Source of the DNA: Thermocatellispora tengchongensis
GTDB taxonomy: Bacteria; Actinomycetota; Actinomycetes; Streptosporangiales; Streptosporangiaceae
Assembly (NCBI RefSeq): GCF_014202315.1
Contig: NZ_JACHGN010000004.1
Coordinates: 62,001-126,000, forward strand
Length of the DNA stretch: 64,000 bases
Reading direction: 5' to 3'
Part shown: piece after piece, positions 51,843-60,657 of the stretch
How positions within the stretch are numbered: position 1 is the first letter of the stretch
How the letters are laid out: every line of letters begins with the position of its first letter
Program-made: the position numbers and the translations under genes
Notes under the pieces: generated by a model
Databases searched by the model: none
What the model saw: only the letters and a program-made list of their open reading frames with translations
What the model was told of the DNA's origin: nothing

Positions 51843-51991
51843 CCGCGCCCGGGTGCGGAGCCGAAAGCTGGTGTTCGCGTGGGCGTCGGAGGTCGAACAC
51901 CTGTCGTTCCCCAAGATCCGTGAGATTGTCTGCGGCATTTTTCGCCGCTCGAATCGGACAGCTACATGGGCCAAGGCCCAGGGGAGCACAA

Positions 51992-53686
51992 ATGGGCCAC
52001 GGCCACTCACACCACGATCACGACCACATTCAGGGCGCCGGCGGGGACCTGCCCCCGGCGCTCGACCTGTCCGTGCCGGAGAGCGAGCTGTCGCCGGAGG
52101 AGTCCTCCCGGCGGGGGTTCCTGCGTCGTACCGGGCTGCTCGGCGCGGGCGTCGCCGCGACCGTGCTGGCCACCACGGAGCCGGCGCACGCGCAGGCCGC
52201 CGCTCACGGGCGAGGCCGCGAGGAGAAGGGCGGGTTCCTGTGGCTGGCCGGTGACCACCACATCCACACCCAGTACAGCTCCGACGCCCAGTACCGGGTG
52301 GTGGACCAGGCCCGGCACGCGCACGCGTACGGGCTGGACTGGATCGTCATCACCGACCACGGCAGCGCCACGCACGCCAAGATCGGCGTGGAGAAGGTGA
52401 ACCCGGACATCGTCGCGGCCCGGGAGCAGATCGAGGACCTGCTGATCTACCAGGGCCTGGAGTGGAACATCCCGGCCGCCGAGCACGCCACCGTGTTCGT
52501 CCACCCCGGCCGCAACGAGGTGGCGGTGCTCAAGGAGTTCGAGAACGCCTACGACGGCAGCGTCAAGGGCGCCGGCGACTCGACCCCGGCCAACGAGGCC
52601 CTGGCCATCGCGGGCATCAAGTTCCTCGGCGAGCAGGTGCGCAGGCGCCGGGTCGAGGGCGCGCTGTTCCTGGCCAACCACCCGGCCCGGCGCGGCATCG
52701 ACTCCCCGCACGAGATGCGCGCCTGGCGCGACGCCGACCCCAGCGTCGCGATCGGCATGGAGGGCGCCCCCGGCCACCAGGCCGCCGGCCTGCCACGCGC
52801 GAGCGGCGGGCGCGCCCGCGGTTACTACGACAACAACCCCTCCGCCGCGTCGTTCCCCGGCTATCCCCTGGAGAGCTACCGCACCTGGGGCGGCTTCGAC
52901 TGGATGACCGCGACCGTCGGCGGGCTGTGGGACAGCCTGCTCGCCGAGGGCAGGCCGTGGTGGATCAGCGCCAACTCCGACTCGCACGTCAACTACCTGG
53001 ACACCTCGCAGCGCGGGCCCAACAGCGACTTCAACCTCAACGGCAAGTACAACGACCCGGTGTACGGGCCGGTGCTCACCGACGCCGGCGACTACTGGCC
53101 GGGCCAGTACAGCCGTACGCACGTCGGCGCCACCTCCTTCGGCTACCGCGCGGTGATGGACGGGCTGCGGGCGGGCCGGGTGTGGGTGGACCACGGCGGC
53201 CTGATCAGCGGGCTCGACGTCCGGGTCCGGCGGGCCGGCGACCGGCGCAGGGACACCGGCACCCCGCTGGGCGGCGTCATGCGGGTCAGGCGGGGCACGA
53301 GCGTGGAGGTGGTCATCGACATCGACCTGGCCACCACGCCGAACTGGGCGCAGTTCGTGCCCAGGCTGGCCCGGGTGGACGTGATCGCCGGTACGGTGAC
53401 CGGCCCGGTCTCCGACCCGGACGCCTTCACCGCCCCGAACACCCGCGTCGTGAAGTCCTTCGAGGTGAGCCAGAACACCGGCCGGGTCTCCTTCACCCAC
53501 TCCTTCGGCAGCGTGAGCGAGCCGTTCTACCTGCGCATCCGCGGCACCGACGGCAAGCGCAGCGCACCGGGCCTGATGGGCGCCCAGGTAGACCCGGCCG
53601 GTCCCGCGCTGGACGTCGCCGGCGCCGCCGACCCGTGGGAGGACCTGTGGTTCTACGCCAACCCGATCTGGGTGCTGCCCAGTTGA
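51992..53686 (+). CDS. Tat-exported PHP-domain metallophosphoesterase
   Basis: 564 aa. A histidine/aspartate-rich start (MGHGHSHHDHDHIQGAGGD), probably metal-binding, precedes a twin-arginine signal (SSRRGFLRRTGLLGAGVAAT, cleavage after AHA). The PHP domain follows: GDHHIHTQYSSDAQ, WIVITDHGSATHAK, the later ISANSDSHVNY and further His/Asp ligands. The C-terminal 180 residues are beta-rich, possibly a binding module. ATG 51992 has GGGGAG 6 nt upstream. An exported phosphoesterase is likely; the substrate could be a phosphate ester outside the cell. Confidence 0.9.
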   Translation: MGHGHSHHDHDHIQGAGGDLPPALDLSVPESELSPEESSRRGFLRRTGLLGAGVAATVLATTEPAHAQAAAHGRGREEKGGFLWLAGDHHIHTQYSSDAQYRVVDQARHAHAYGLDWIVITDHGSATHAKIGVEKVNPDIVAAREQIEDLLIYQGLEWNIPAAEHATVFVHPGRNEVAVLKEFENAYDGSVKGAGDSTPANEALAIAGIKFLGEQVRRRRVEGALFLANHPARRGIDSPHEMRAWRDADPSVAIGMEGAPGHQAAGLPRASGGRARGYYDNNPSAASFPGYPLESYRTWGGFDWMTATVGGLWDSLLAEGRPWWISANSDSHVNYLDTSQRGPNSDFNLNGKYNDPVYGPVLTDAGDYWPGQYSRTHVGATSFGYRAVMDGLRAGRVWVDHGGLISGLDVRVRRAGDRRRDTGTPLGGVMRVRRGTSVEVVIDIDLATTPNWAQFVPRLARVDVIAGTVTGPVSDPDAFTAPNTRVVKSFEVSQNTGRVSFTHSFGSVSEPFYLRIRGTDGKRSAPGLMGAQVDPAGPALDVAGAADPWEDLWFYANPIWVLPS

Positions 53687-54183
53687 TCGGGCTCAGCCTG
53701 GGACACCGTACGGAGCGGGAGGCCGAGCACTGGCTGCGCGAGATCGTGCCGCCGTCCGGCCTCCCGGGCCTGGTCGCCTGCACCCACCTGGTGCAGGCGC
53801 CGTACCCGCACGTCGCGATCAGCCTGGCCGTCGCCGAACCGCCGCCCGGCCTCCCGGCGCCGGCGCCGGAGCTGCGCGACGCGGCCGGACGCGCCGCGGC
53901 CGAGCACGCCGCCCGCCGCTCCGGGCGGGCGGTGCTCTACCCCGGAGTGGAGCGCCTGACCGGCACCCTGACCGTGGGCGAGGTGCTGGCGGTGAGCGCC
54001 ATCGAGAGGGTGACGCAGCTCGGCGGCCCGCCGCCCGGCCCGGACGTGGAGGTCGAGACCCGGGACTTCGTCCGCCCGCTCTGGCACGACGGCCTGCTCA
54101 CGCTGGTCACCGTGCCGGTCGCCGGGGGCCGGGTGGCGCCGTTCGAGGTGCCCGACCCGACTCCCTGCTGCGCCGATCATTGA
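53683..54183 (+). CDS. Hypothetical protein coupled to the PHP phosphoesterase
   Basis: 166 aa, unrecognised. It starts TTG (LIGLSLGHRTEREAEHWL) overlapping the PHP stop, a coupling arrangement. It is Pro/Ala-rich with RSGRAVLYPGVERLTG in the middle and DPTPCCADH at the end. No signal peptide is seen, so it is probably cytosolic. Function unknown. Confidence 0.65.
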   Translation: MIGLSLGHRTEREAEHWLREIVPPSGLPGLVACTHLVQAPYPHVAISLAVAEPPPGLPAPAPELRDAAGRAAAEHAARRSGRAVLYPGVERLTGTLTVGEVLAVSAIERVTQLGGPPPGPDVEVETRDFVRPLWHDGLLTLVTVPVAGGRVAPFEVPDPTPCCADH

Positions 54184-54241
54184 TGCCCCGGTCACGCTCC
54201 GTACGCGCACGGTTTCCCGTGTAGATATATCGTGACCAGTT

Positions 54242-55534
54242 GTGGACCGTTCCCAGCACATCCTCGACATGCTCGTCACCGAGTTCGGCCGATCCATCTC
54301 CCGCGACCCGGCGGCCTTCCGCCGCAAGTTCCGCAAGATGGCGGCCTCGCCCTTCGCCTTCTACCGCGGCAGCGCGTGCCTGTTCTACGCCGACATGACC
54401 GGCGCGTTCGCGGACGAGGCGTACCTCGACGAGCAGACCAGCCGGGTGTGGATCCACGGCGACCTGCACGCGGAGAACTTCGGCACCTACATGAACGCCT
54501 CCGGGGTGCTGGTGTTCAACGTCAACGACTTCGACGAGGCCTACGTCGGCCCGTACACGTGGGACCTCAAGCGCCTGGCCGCCAGCCTCGCGCTGATCGG
54601 CTACGCCAAGGCGCTGTCCGACCACGCGATCACGGCCCTGGTGCGCGAGTTCGCGCAGGCGTACCTGGACGAGCTGACCGGCCTGGCCGAGGGCGGCGAC
54701 GACGCGATGGGCGCGCTCACGCTGGCCACCACGACCGGCGTGCTCCACCGGGTGCTGCAACGGGCCCGGCTCAACACCCGGGTCGCGCTGCTGGACCTGG
54801 AGACCACGATCGAGAACTTCGACCGCCGGTTCGGCGTGATGGAGGGCCGCTTCCCCGTTGACGCCGCCACCCGGCGCCTGGTCGAGGCGGCCTTCGCCGA
54901 CTATGTCACCACGCTGCCCGCGGTCTCGGAGGTCGGGCACGAGATCAAGGATGTTGCGCTGCGCACGGGGGTGGGCATCGGCTCGGCCGGGCTGCCGTCG
55001 TACAACCTGCTGCTGGAGGGCCACACCCAGGCCCTGGAGAACGACGTCATCCTGTACATGAAGCAGGCCCAGACCCCGGCCGTGGCCCGGCACATCGACG
55101 ACGAGCGCGTCCGGTCCTACTTCCGCCACCAGGGCCACCGCACCGCCGAGTCGCAGCGGGCCCTCCAGGCCTACGCCGACCCCTGGCTCGGCTACACCGA
55201 GCTGAACGGCGTGGGCCAGCTCGTCGCGGAGGTCTCGCCCTACTCCGCCGACCTGGACTGGGACGAGGTCAACGAGCCCGAGGAGTTCACCTCCGTGGTG
55301 CGGTACCTCGGCGTCGCGGTGGCCCGCATGCACTCCGTCGCCGACGACGAGTCCAGCCACGACCTGGTGAACTTCTCCACCGAGGACGCCATCGCCGCGG
55401 TCATCGGCGACGACCACGCCGGGTTCGCCCGGACGCTGGTGGACTTCGCCCACGCCTACGGCGCGCGGGCCCGCGCCGACCACCAGCTCTTCGTGGACCT
55501 GTTCCGCAACGAGCGCCTGGTCCCGGGCCTGTAG
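54242..55534 (+). CDS. DUF2252 family protein (kinase-like fold)
   Basis: 430 aa. MAASPFAFYRGSACLFYADM, RVWIHGDLHAENFGTY and NDFDEAYVGPYTWDLKRLAA are the family's defining motifs. HGDLHAENFG is equivalent to the catalytic H-G-D-x-x-x-x-N of APH-like kinases, and DFDEA to the metal-binding Asp. The physiological substrate is not established for the family. GTG 54242 follows TAGATA (54223-54228) by only about 14 nt, so the mRNA is probably leaderless or nearly so. Confidence 0.88.
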   Translation: MDRSQHILDMLVTEFGRSISRDPAAFRRKFRKMAASPFAFYRGSACLFYADMTGAFADEAYLDEQTSRVWIHGDLHAENFGTYMNASGVLVFNVNDFDEAYVGPYTWDLKRLAASLALIGYAKALSDHAITALVREFAQAYLDELTGLAEGGDDAMGALTLATTTGVLHRVLQRARLNTRVALLDLETTIENFDRRFGVMEGRFPVDAATRRLVEAAFADYVTTLPAVSEVGHEIKDVALRTGVGIGSAGLPSYNLLLEGHTQALENDVILYMKQAQTPAVARHIDDERVRSYFRHQGHRTAESQRALQAYADPWLGYTELNGVGQLVAEVSPYSADLDWDEVNEPEEFTSVVRYLGVAVARMHSVADDESSHDLVNFSTEDAIAAVIGDDHAGFARTLVDFAHAYGARARADHQLFVDLFRNERLVPGL

Positions 55535-55563
55535 TCACCCGCCCCGCACGCCTCCGTCACCGG

Positions 55564-56718
55564 TCACGACGGGCTCCCCGTGGGGATGCGGGCCCGTACG
55601 ACGAAGCCGCCGTCGGCCTGCCGGTCGGCGCTGAACTCGCCGTCCAGGGCCTCGACCCGCTCCCGGAGCCCGGCCAGACCCCGCCCGCTCCCGCCAAGAG
55701 AGCCGGTCCGCGAGCCGGAACCGTCGTTGCCGATCTCCACGCTGATCTCCTTGCGGCCATGGCGCACGCGAACCCCGGTACGGCTGCCGTGGGCGTACTT
55801 GAGGGCGTTCGTCAGAGCTTCCTGCACGACCCGATAGGCCACGAACTCGGCGCTGCCGGCCGGCTCCGCCGGGGTGCCCTCCTCGGCGAACTCCACCGGC
55901 TGCCCGGCCGAGCGGGTCTGCTCCACGAGCGTGCGCAGGTCACCGGTGGACGGCGTGCTGACGTCGGTGTCGTGGTCGGGGTTGAGCAGGTCGAGCAGGT
56001 GCCGCAGGTCGGAGATGGCCCGCCGGCCGGTGTCGGTGACCGCGCTCAGGGCCGTGTCGAGGCGTTCGGGCGCGGCGGTCAGGTAGCGCGCCGCCTCGGC
56101 CTGCACGACCATGGCGGTCACGTGGTGGGTGACGACGTCGTGGAGTTCGCTGGCGATGCGGGTGCGTTCGGCGGCGCGGGTGGCCTCGGCGATGTGGCGG
56201 CGGCGTTCGGCCTCGGCGGCCCGGGTGGAGCGCAGCCAGGCCCCGACGGCCCACGCGAGGACCAGCGCCAGGTAGAACAGCGCGAGGTCCGCCGGCCCCT
56301 CGTTCGAGCCGAGCCGGTCGAGCGCGACCACCAGCGGCAGGTACGCCGCGGACAGCAGGACCACGGTGACACGCCGGTGCCGTTCCAGATGGGCGCCCGC
56401 GCTCATCAGCGCGATGGGCAGCGCGATGCCCGCCACCGCGTGGTAGGTGAAGAGCTGGTCCAGGGCGAAACCCAGCGACACCAGGACGAGGCCGGCGGCC
56501 GGCCACCGCCGGCGCACGGTGAGCGGGAGGCTCTCCAGGGCGACCACGAGGACGGCCAGCGCGTCGTAGGGGCGGGCCGGCAGATCGCCGAGCTGCGTCC
56601 CGTCGCCGTGGAACCCCGGCAGGAGCGACACGACGGTCAGCAGCAGCGCCAACGGGAAATCCCGGACCATGACGTCACACCGCCGCCACAGGTCCGGGAT
56701 CCGGCGAAGAACCGTCAC
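55564..56718 (-). CDS. Two-component sensor histidine kinase (NarL/HisKA_3 type)
   Basis: 384 aa. Five to six membrane helices lie in the first 170 residues. The dimerisation/phosphoacceptor helix RIASELHDVVTHHVTAMVVQ has the His near residue 210. The ATPase domain has QEALTNALKYAHGS (N box) and GRGLAGLRERVEALDG (G box). No response regulator lies next to it. GTG 56718 overlaps the stop of the CPBP protease gene, so the partner in signalling may be that protease, with the regulator encoded elsewhere. Confidence 0.92.
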   Translation of the reverse strand: MTVLRRIPDLWRRCDVMVRDFPLALLLTVVSLLPGFHGDGTQLGDLPARPYDALAVLVVALESLPLTVRRRWPAAGLVLVSLGFALDQLFTYHAVAGIALPIALMSAGAHLERHRRVTVVLLSAAYLPLVVALDRLGSNEGPADLALFYLALVLAWAVGAWLRSTRAAEAERRRHIAEATRAAERTRIASELHDVVTHHVTAMVVQAEAARYLTAAPERLDTALSAVTDTGRRAISDLRHLLDLLNPDHDTDVSTPSTGDLRTLVEQTRSAGQPVEFAEEGTPAEPAGSAEFVAYRVVQEALTNALKYAHGSRTGVRVRHGRKEISVEIGNDGSGSRTGSLGGSGRGLAGLRERVEALDGEFSADRQADGGFVVRARIPTGSPS

Positions 56719-57548
56719 CGGGCGAGCCCGGCGGTCGCGGCGGCCCGGGAGCCGCGCCGCAGCGGGACCAGGTTGCCCCGCCGGCGGGCCAGCCACATGA
56801 ACGCGATCGTCAGCAGCGCGCCGAACAGAACCGCGTACGGGCTCGCCTCCGGCCCGAACTCGCCGCCGGTGAGCAGGGCGGGGCCGGACGTCACGGCGTT
56901 CAGCAGCCCCTGCGCGGTGCCGTTGCCGGAGACCTCGGTGCTGAAGATGCCGGCCGCGGCGAAGTTCCAGCCGAAGTGCAGGCCGATCGGCAGCCACAGG
57001 GTGCGGGTGGCGGCGTAGGCGGCGGCGAGCATGCCACCGGCCTCGATCGCGATCGCGATCGCGCCCCACAGGCTGGCGTGCGGGTTGAACAGGTGCGACA
57101 GGCCGAACAGCACGCCGGTCAGCACCAGCGCGAGCCACGTGCCGGTGCGTTCCTCGATGATCCGGAACAGGATGCCGCGGAAGATCAGCTCCTCGGTCAC
57201 GGCGGCGGCGGCCATGAAGCCGAACAGCCCGGCCGCGCCCGCCACCGATCCCAGGCCGTCCACCCGGTAGTAGCCCAGGAAGGCGATGTTGACGATGACG
57301 GCCGCGAACATCCCGACGCCGATCAGCATCCCCCGGCCGATGCTCGGGGCGGCCCCCTTCGCGGCCACCTCCACCGGCGCCCGGCGCTCGGACCACCGCA
57401 CCACCCGGGCGTACACGAACACCGCGAGCGCCGCCGTCGCGACACCGAGCACCAGGGTGAGCACCGCGTTCCCCTGCACCGCGCCCACGGCCGCGCTGCC
57501 GGCGAAGGCGACCACCGCGACGGCCACGAGTTGCTTCAACAGTCGCAT
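56715..57548 (-). CDS. CPBP (CAAX/Abi) family intramembrane metalloprotease
   Basis: 277 aa with eight hydrophobic segments. TEELIFRGILFRIIEERTG is motif 1 (E-E-x-x-x-R), VLFGLSHLFNPHASLWG motif 2 (F-x-x-x-H) and LPIGLHFGWNF motif 3 (H-x-x-x-N/B). All metal ligands are present, so activity is likely. ATG 57548 lies at the inner end of a large inverted repeat shared with the divergent lipoprotein gene. Co-transcribed with the histidine kinase. Confidence 0.92.
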   Translation of the reverse strand: MRLLKQLVAVAVVAFAGSAAVGAVQGNAVLTLVLGVATAALAVFVYARVVRWSERRAPVEVAAKGAAPSIGRGMLIGVGMFAAVIVNIAFLGYYRVDGLGSVAGAAGLFGFMAAAAVTEELIFRGILFRIIEERTGTWLALVLTGVLFGLSHLFNPHASLWGAIAIAIEAGGMLAAAYAATRTLWLPIGLHFGWNFAAAGIFSTEVSGNGTAQGLLNAVTSGPALLTGGEFGPEASPYAVLFGALLTIAFMWLARRRGNLVPLRRGSRAAATAGLAR

Positions 57549-57594
57549 GACGACTCCTTTACGGGATCCCGCGGCCGGAGCGCCGCGGCTACGT

Positions 57595-57879
57595 CGAGAA
57601 CGCTATGGATTCGACGCCCCGGAATCGTCACCACAGGGTGGACATTCGCGGGTAGCTCGCACGGGGGACAACCGGATGCGCCACGCGAAACGGCCCCCCG
57701 GGCCGCCTAGTTGCGGGGCGCGGGCGGTGCCGAGCCGACATGCCCGCCAGGGCACCACCCGCCCCGCGAGAGGGGCCAGTCCCTTTGATGGGCCGGCGCG
57801 CTTGTCCCCCGTGCGAGCTACCGGCGAATGTCCACCGCACGGTGACGATTCCGGCACCGCCGATTCCGTAGCGTTCTCG
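57595..57879. repeat. 77-78-bp inverted duplication of a promoter region
   Basis: Left arm 57595-57671 and right arm 57802-57879 are inverted copies with about 85% identity. Each contains GGTGACGATTCC, about 20 nt, then TAGCGTTCTCG pointing outwards to the CPBP gene and to the lipoprotein hydrolase. TAGCGT fits an actinomycete -10. The 130-bp centre carries no gene. Both divergent units are thus likely under the same control. Confidence 0.85.
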
Positions 57880-57953
57880 TCGTCGCCACGGCGGCACCCC
57901 ACCACCCCACCGGGGAAACCGACCCGACCTCGATCCGCTCACCGGAGGACATA

Positions 57954-58853
57954 ATGCCGCGCAAGATGAACAGGACCGTCGCGATCGCGCTGTGCTGCGC
58001 CGTGGCCGGCGGGGCTCTCACCGCCTGCTCAGGCGGCTCCCTGGAGAACTGGGACCCGCTCGCCCCCGCCACCCCCGAAGCCGACGCCGACCTGATCTCC
58101 GGAACCCAGAAGATCGATGTCGCGGGCAGCTCGGTGAACGTCTCCTGCTCCGGCGACCCGGCCGGCGACCGGCCGGTCATCGTCCTGCTGCCCGGAGCGG
58201 GCGACGGCCTGGACAAGATGGCCGCCCTCCAGAAGACCCTGAGCGAGAAGAACCGGGTCTGCACCTACGACCGCCTCGGCGCGGGCGCCAGCGACCAGCC
58301 CGACGCCCCCCAGGACTTCACCGCCACCGGGAAGATCCTGACCGGGGTCCTGGACCGCGTCGCCGGTGACGCCCCGGTCGTCCTGGCCGGGCACTCCCTG
58401 GGCGGCCTGATCGCCGCCAGGTACGCCCCCGACCACCAGGACAGGGTCAAGGGGGTGGTGCTGATGGACGCCACCTCCCCCACCATGACCGCCGACATCA
58501 CCACGGCGATCCCCGAGTCCGCCACCGGCCCGGCGGCCGAGTTGCGCGCCCAGAACCTCGCGGTGCTCCAGGGGAACAACCCGGAGAAGCTCGTCATCCC
58601 CGACGGGAAGGTCCGTTCCGCCGGGGACATCCCGGTGGAGGTGATCCAGCACGGCAAGCGGTATCTGGCGGCCGTGCCGGAGTACGGCCCGCGCCTGGAG
58701 AAGGCGTGGTCCGCGGGCCAGCGCAAGTGGCTGGCGCTGTCCAGCCGCAGCAAGCTGAGCACGGCCACCGACAGCGAGCACTACATCTACGTCGATCAGC
58801 CCGATGTCGCCGTCAAGGCCATCCAGCGCGTCGCCTCCCAGGTCGCCGGCTGA
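57954..58853 (+). CDS. Lipoprotein alpha/beta hydrolase
   Basis: 299 aa. The lipobox is GALTAC after a short basic start. VIVLLPGAGDGLDKM is the oxyanion region, YDRLGAGASD the typical post-strand motif, VLAGHSLGGLIAARYAPDHQ the nucleophile elbow (Ser), and a C-terminal DSEHYIYVDQPD the catalytic His segment. ATG 57954 has GGAGG 6 nt upstream. It is a surface-anchored esterase/lipase-like enzyme, probably co-regulated with the CPBP protease/histidine kinase pair across the inverted promoter repeat. Confidence 0.92.
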   Translation: MPRKMNRTVAIALCCAVAGGALTACSGGSLENWDPLAPATPEADADLISGTQKIDVAGSSVNVSCSGDPAGDRPVIVLLPGAGDGLDKMAALQKTLSEKNRVCTYDRLGAGASDQPDAPQDFTATGKILTGVLDRVAGDAPVVLAGHSLGGLIAARYAPDHQDRVKGVVLMDATSPTMTADITTAIPESATGPAAELRAQNLAVLQGNNPEKLVIPDGKVRSAGDIPVEVIQHGKRYLAAVPEYGPRLEKAWSAGQRKWLALSSRSKLSTATDSEHYIYVDQPDVAVKAIQRVASQVAG

Positions 58854-58858
58854 GCGCG

Positions 58859-59026
58859 ATGACGGACATGTCGCGAGCGATGCCGCCGGAGAGTCAGTGG
58901 GATCTCCTCGACGAGTACGGCTTGAACGGCCGCTTCGATGTGGTCTGGATCGAACGGAGGAACCGGGACTGGTTCGCAGCCTCGCGCGTCCTCTACCGCA
59001 TTCCCACGGACGCCTGGTCTCGCTGA
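58859..59026 (+). CDS. Small hypothetical protein, 55 aa
   Basis: ATG 58859 is 5 nt after the hydrolase stop. The sequence begins MTDMSRAMPPESQWDLLDEY and includes FDVVWIERRNRDWFAASR. Composition is protein-like (balanced, several Trp), unlike shadow frames. It may be a real small protein or a truncated remnant of a larger gene. No family recognised. Confidence 0.4.
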   Translation: MTDMSRAMPPESQWDLLDEYGLNGRFDVVWIERRNRDWFAASRVLYRIPTDAWSR

Positions 59027-59126
59027 TTCAGCCCTTTCCAGCGCACCAGATCCCGGCACGCCAACCGTCGCCCGCGATCCCACAAGCGCCACATCACGAC
59101 TGCCTGGTTTGGCGTGTGCCCAGGGC

Positions 59127-59345
59127 TCACGTCACGGGCACGAGGTCGGGCAGGGTGAGGGCCGAATGGGCCGGGCGGCCCTCCGTGGGGGGCATGGCAC
59201 TGAGATCGCGCAGCCTGTTGTTGCGCTGCTCCAGGGCCTGAGCGGTGGTCGGGAAGAGTGTGGCGCCACCCTCGCCGACCAGCCCCTGGTTCGCGGTCAC
59301 GAACTCGCGGGTGCCGTATTCGTAGGCGGCGTCCGAGGTGGTGTG
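59127..59345 (-). pseudogene. C-terminal gene remnant of unknown family
   Basis: A 72-codon open frame after an in-frame TAG (59346-59348) reads TSDAAYEYGTREFVTANQGL, then TLFPTTAQALEQRNNRLRDL, ending at TGA 59127-59129. The composition is coding-like but no good start or ribosome site exists, suggesting the 3' end of a truncated gene. Apart from this, 59027-59445 shows nothing. Confidence 0.35.
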
Positions 59346-59445
59346 CTATGGCGGACCATCGGCCCAGGGGCGTATCGACAGTACGGGCCGAGCCGCTCGC
59401 GTCGAAGCGGCCGGCAGGCGCGCACGCAGCCGCCTTGGCCGCCGA

Positions 59446-60063
59446 TCAGCCGGCCCGCGCCCACCCGCGCAACGCGCCGAGGTAGGCCTCGGTCAGCCGG
59501 GTGATGACCTCTCGGCGGGACAGGTCGGTCTCCTGCAGCAGGTCCTGGATCTCCCGCGGGTCGTACATCATGTTGTTGAGGAACAGGGCGTACTCGATCA
59601 TGTTGTCCGGGAGGCCGAGGTCGTCGAGCAGCCCTTGCACCGGCCGGCTCCAGGCGTCGCGCAGGGCGGCGATGATCTCGTTCCCGTTGTGGAGCCGCTC
59701 CAGGAAACCCCGCCGGGATCGAAGCTGCACCAACGCCGGGCCGTGCTCGGCGAGAAGGTCCACCCATTTGTCCACGACGGCATCGAACAGCGGTCGCCCT
59801 TCCGCGGTCGATGTCGTGCTGAAATCGCGGAGCTTCTCGACGACGCTGAGCACATAGGCCGCGAGCACGTCGTCCATCGAGGAGTAGTAGCGGTAGGCGG
59901 TGGCCGGGCCGATCTCCGCGCGGGACGCTACGGCCTGCATGGTGAGCTGCCCGGGCGCCTCGCGGGCGAGCTCGCCGACGGCGTCGAGGAGGCGCCGGCG
60001 GTTGCGGCGGGTGTCACTCCGCAGCTTGCGCTCCCCACGTGGGGCGGCCTGCTGATCGGTCAC
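59446..60063 (-). CDS. TetR family transcriptional regulator
   Basis: 205 aa. The helix-turn-helix is LTMQAVASRAEIGPATAYRY followed by YSSMDDVLAAYV. The ligand-binding C-terminal domain is helical and unassigned. GTG 60063 is chosen because GGAGG lies 6 nt upstream; the ATGs upstream (60069, 60081) overlap that ribosome site. A TATACT -10 lies at 60101-60096. It may control the two secreted hydrolases or the decayed neighbouring genes; the palindrome at 63067-63082 is a candidate operator. Confidence 0.9.
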   Translation of the reverse strand: MTDQQAAPRGERKLRSDTRRNRRRLLDAVGELAREAPGQLTMQAVASRAEIGPATAYRYYSSMDDVLAAYVLSVVEKLRDFSTTSTAEGRPLFDAVVDKWVDLLAEHGPALVQLRSRRGFLERLHNGNEIIAALRDAWSRPVQGLLDDLGLPDNMIEYALFLNNMMYDPREIQDLLQETDLSRREVITRLTEAYLGALRGWARAG

Positions 60064-60186
60064 AGGCATCCTCCCCCTCATCGAAATGCAGGCGAAGTAT
60101 ATCCGCTCCAAGTGGCCTGTATTCGGCCGTGCAGGTGAATCCGAAGGCCAGTCGGCGATCACCTGGGCGGGTGCCGCCCGGCCTCG

Positions 60187-60327
60187 TCAGGGTCTCGCGT
60201 CGCCGAGGTGACGGACGATGCGGGCCAGCCCGATCCGCAGGTCGTCCTCGGAGGCCGGGGCGAGGGCCGGGCGCCGCGACCGGCGGCGCAGTTCCCCGAT
60301 CCGGAAGGCGGGCAGCATGGTGGTCAT
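60187..60327 (-). CDS. Small ORF downstream of the RraA remnant, 46 aa
   Basis: ATG 60327 overlaps the stop of the RraA frame (ATGA). The peptide starts MTTMLPAFRIGELRRRSRRP and ends IVRHLGDARP. The coupling suggests a former operon partner of RraA. It is short and unrecognised, so it may itself be a truncated remnant. Confidence 0.3.
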   Translation of the reverse strand: MTTMLPAFRIGELRRRSRRPALAPASEDDLRIGLARIVRHLGDARP

Positions 60328-60562
60328 CGGGCCGCCGCCGTACGGCCGGAGCGCCCAGCGAGGATGCGCTGCCGGAGCGCCTCCTCCTTCTCGACGATCC
60401 CGCCGATCGCGTCCACGACTTCCCGCACGCGGTGGCGGGGGACGACGACGCCGTCGGCGTCACCGACGAGCACGTCACCGGCCGCCACACCACGCCGCCG
60501 ACCGCGACCGGGGCGCCGATGGCGCCGGGTCCGTTCTTGAACGGTCCGGCGGGGGTGGTGAC
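60324..60562 (-). pseudogene. RraA-family (HMG/oxaloacetate aldolase-like) pseudogene fragment
   Basis: One frame reads TTPAGPFKNGPGAIGAPVAV and then GGVV. After a one-base loss the homology continues in a second frame as AAGDVLVGDADGVVVPRHRV, then VVDAIGGIVEKEEALRQRIL to a TGA. These are the C-terminal hallmarks of RraA-like proteins (G-P-F-K-N-G-P-G; P-G-D-x-x-x-G-D-x-D-G-V). The N-terminal half is missing and the frame is broken, so it is a pseudogene. It may be a relic of an aromatic-acid degradation operon. Confidence 0.8.
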
Positions 60563-60610
60563 CGCACGTGCACCGTCAGGGCGTTTCCGAGTGACGCGGC
60601 GCGCTCCGAA

Positions 60611-60652
60611 AGGGGCCGCTGCCCGGCGCGTCCGGCGCGGGCAGCGGCCCCT
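60611..60652 (-). terminator. Hairpin terminator after the secreted hydrolase pair
   Basis: AGGGGCCGCTGCCC (60611-60624) and GGGCAGCGGCCCCT (60639-60652) form a perfect 14-bp stem with a GC-rich loop that can itself pair. It starts 6 nt beyond the hydrolase stop. Confidence 0.88.
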
Positions 60653-60657
60653 GCGGC

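Noticed and set aside
57603-57942. Small proteins encoded within the inverted repeat
   Set aside because: The frames read across a duplicated promoter, are Arg/Pro-rich and lack ribosome sites; the inverted repeat explains the sequence better.
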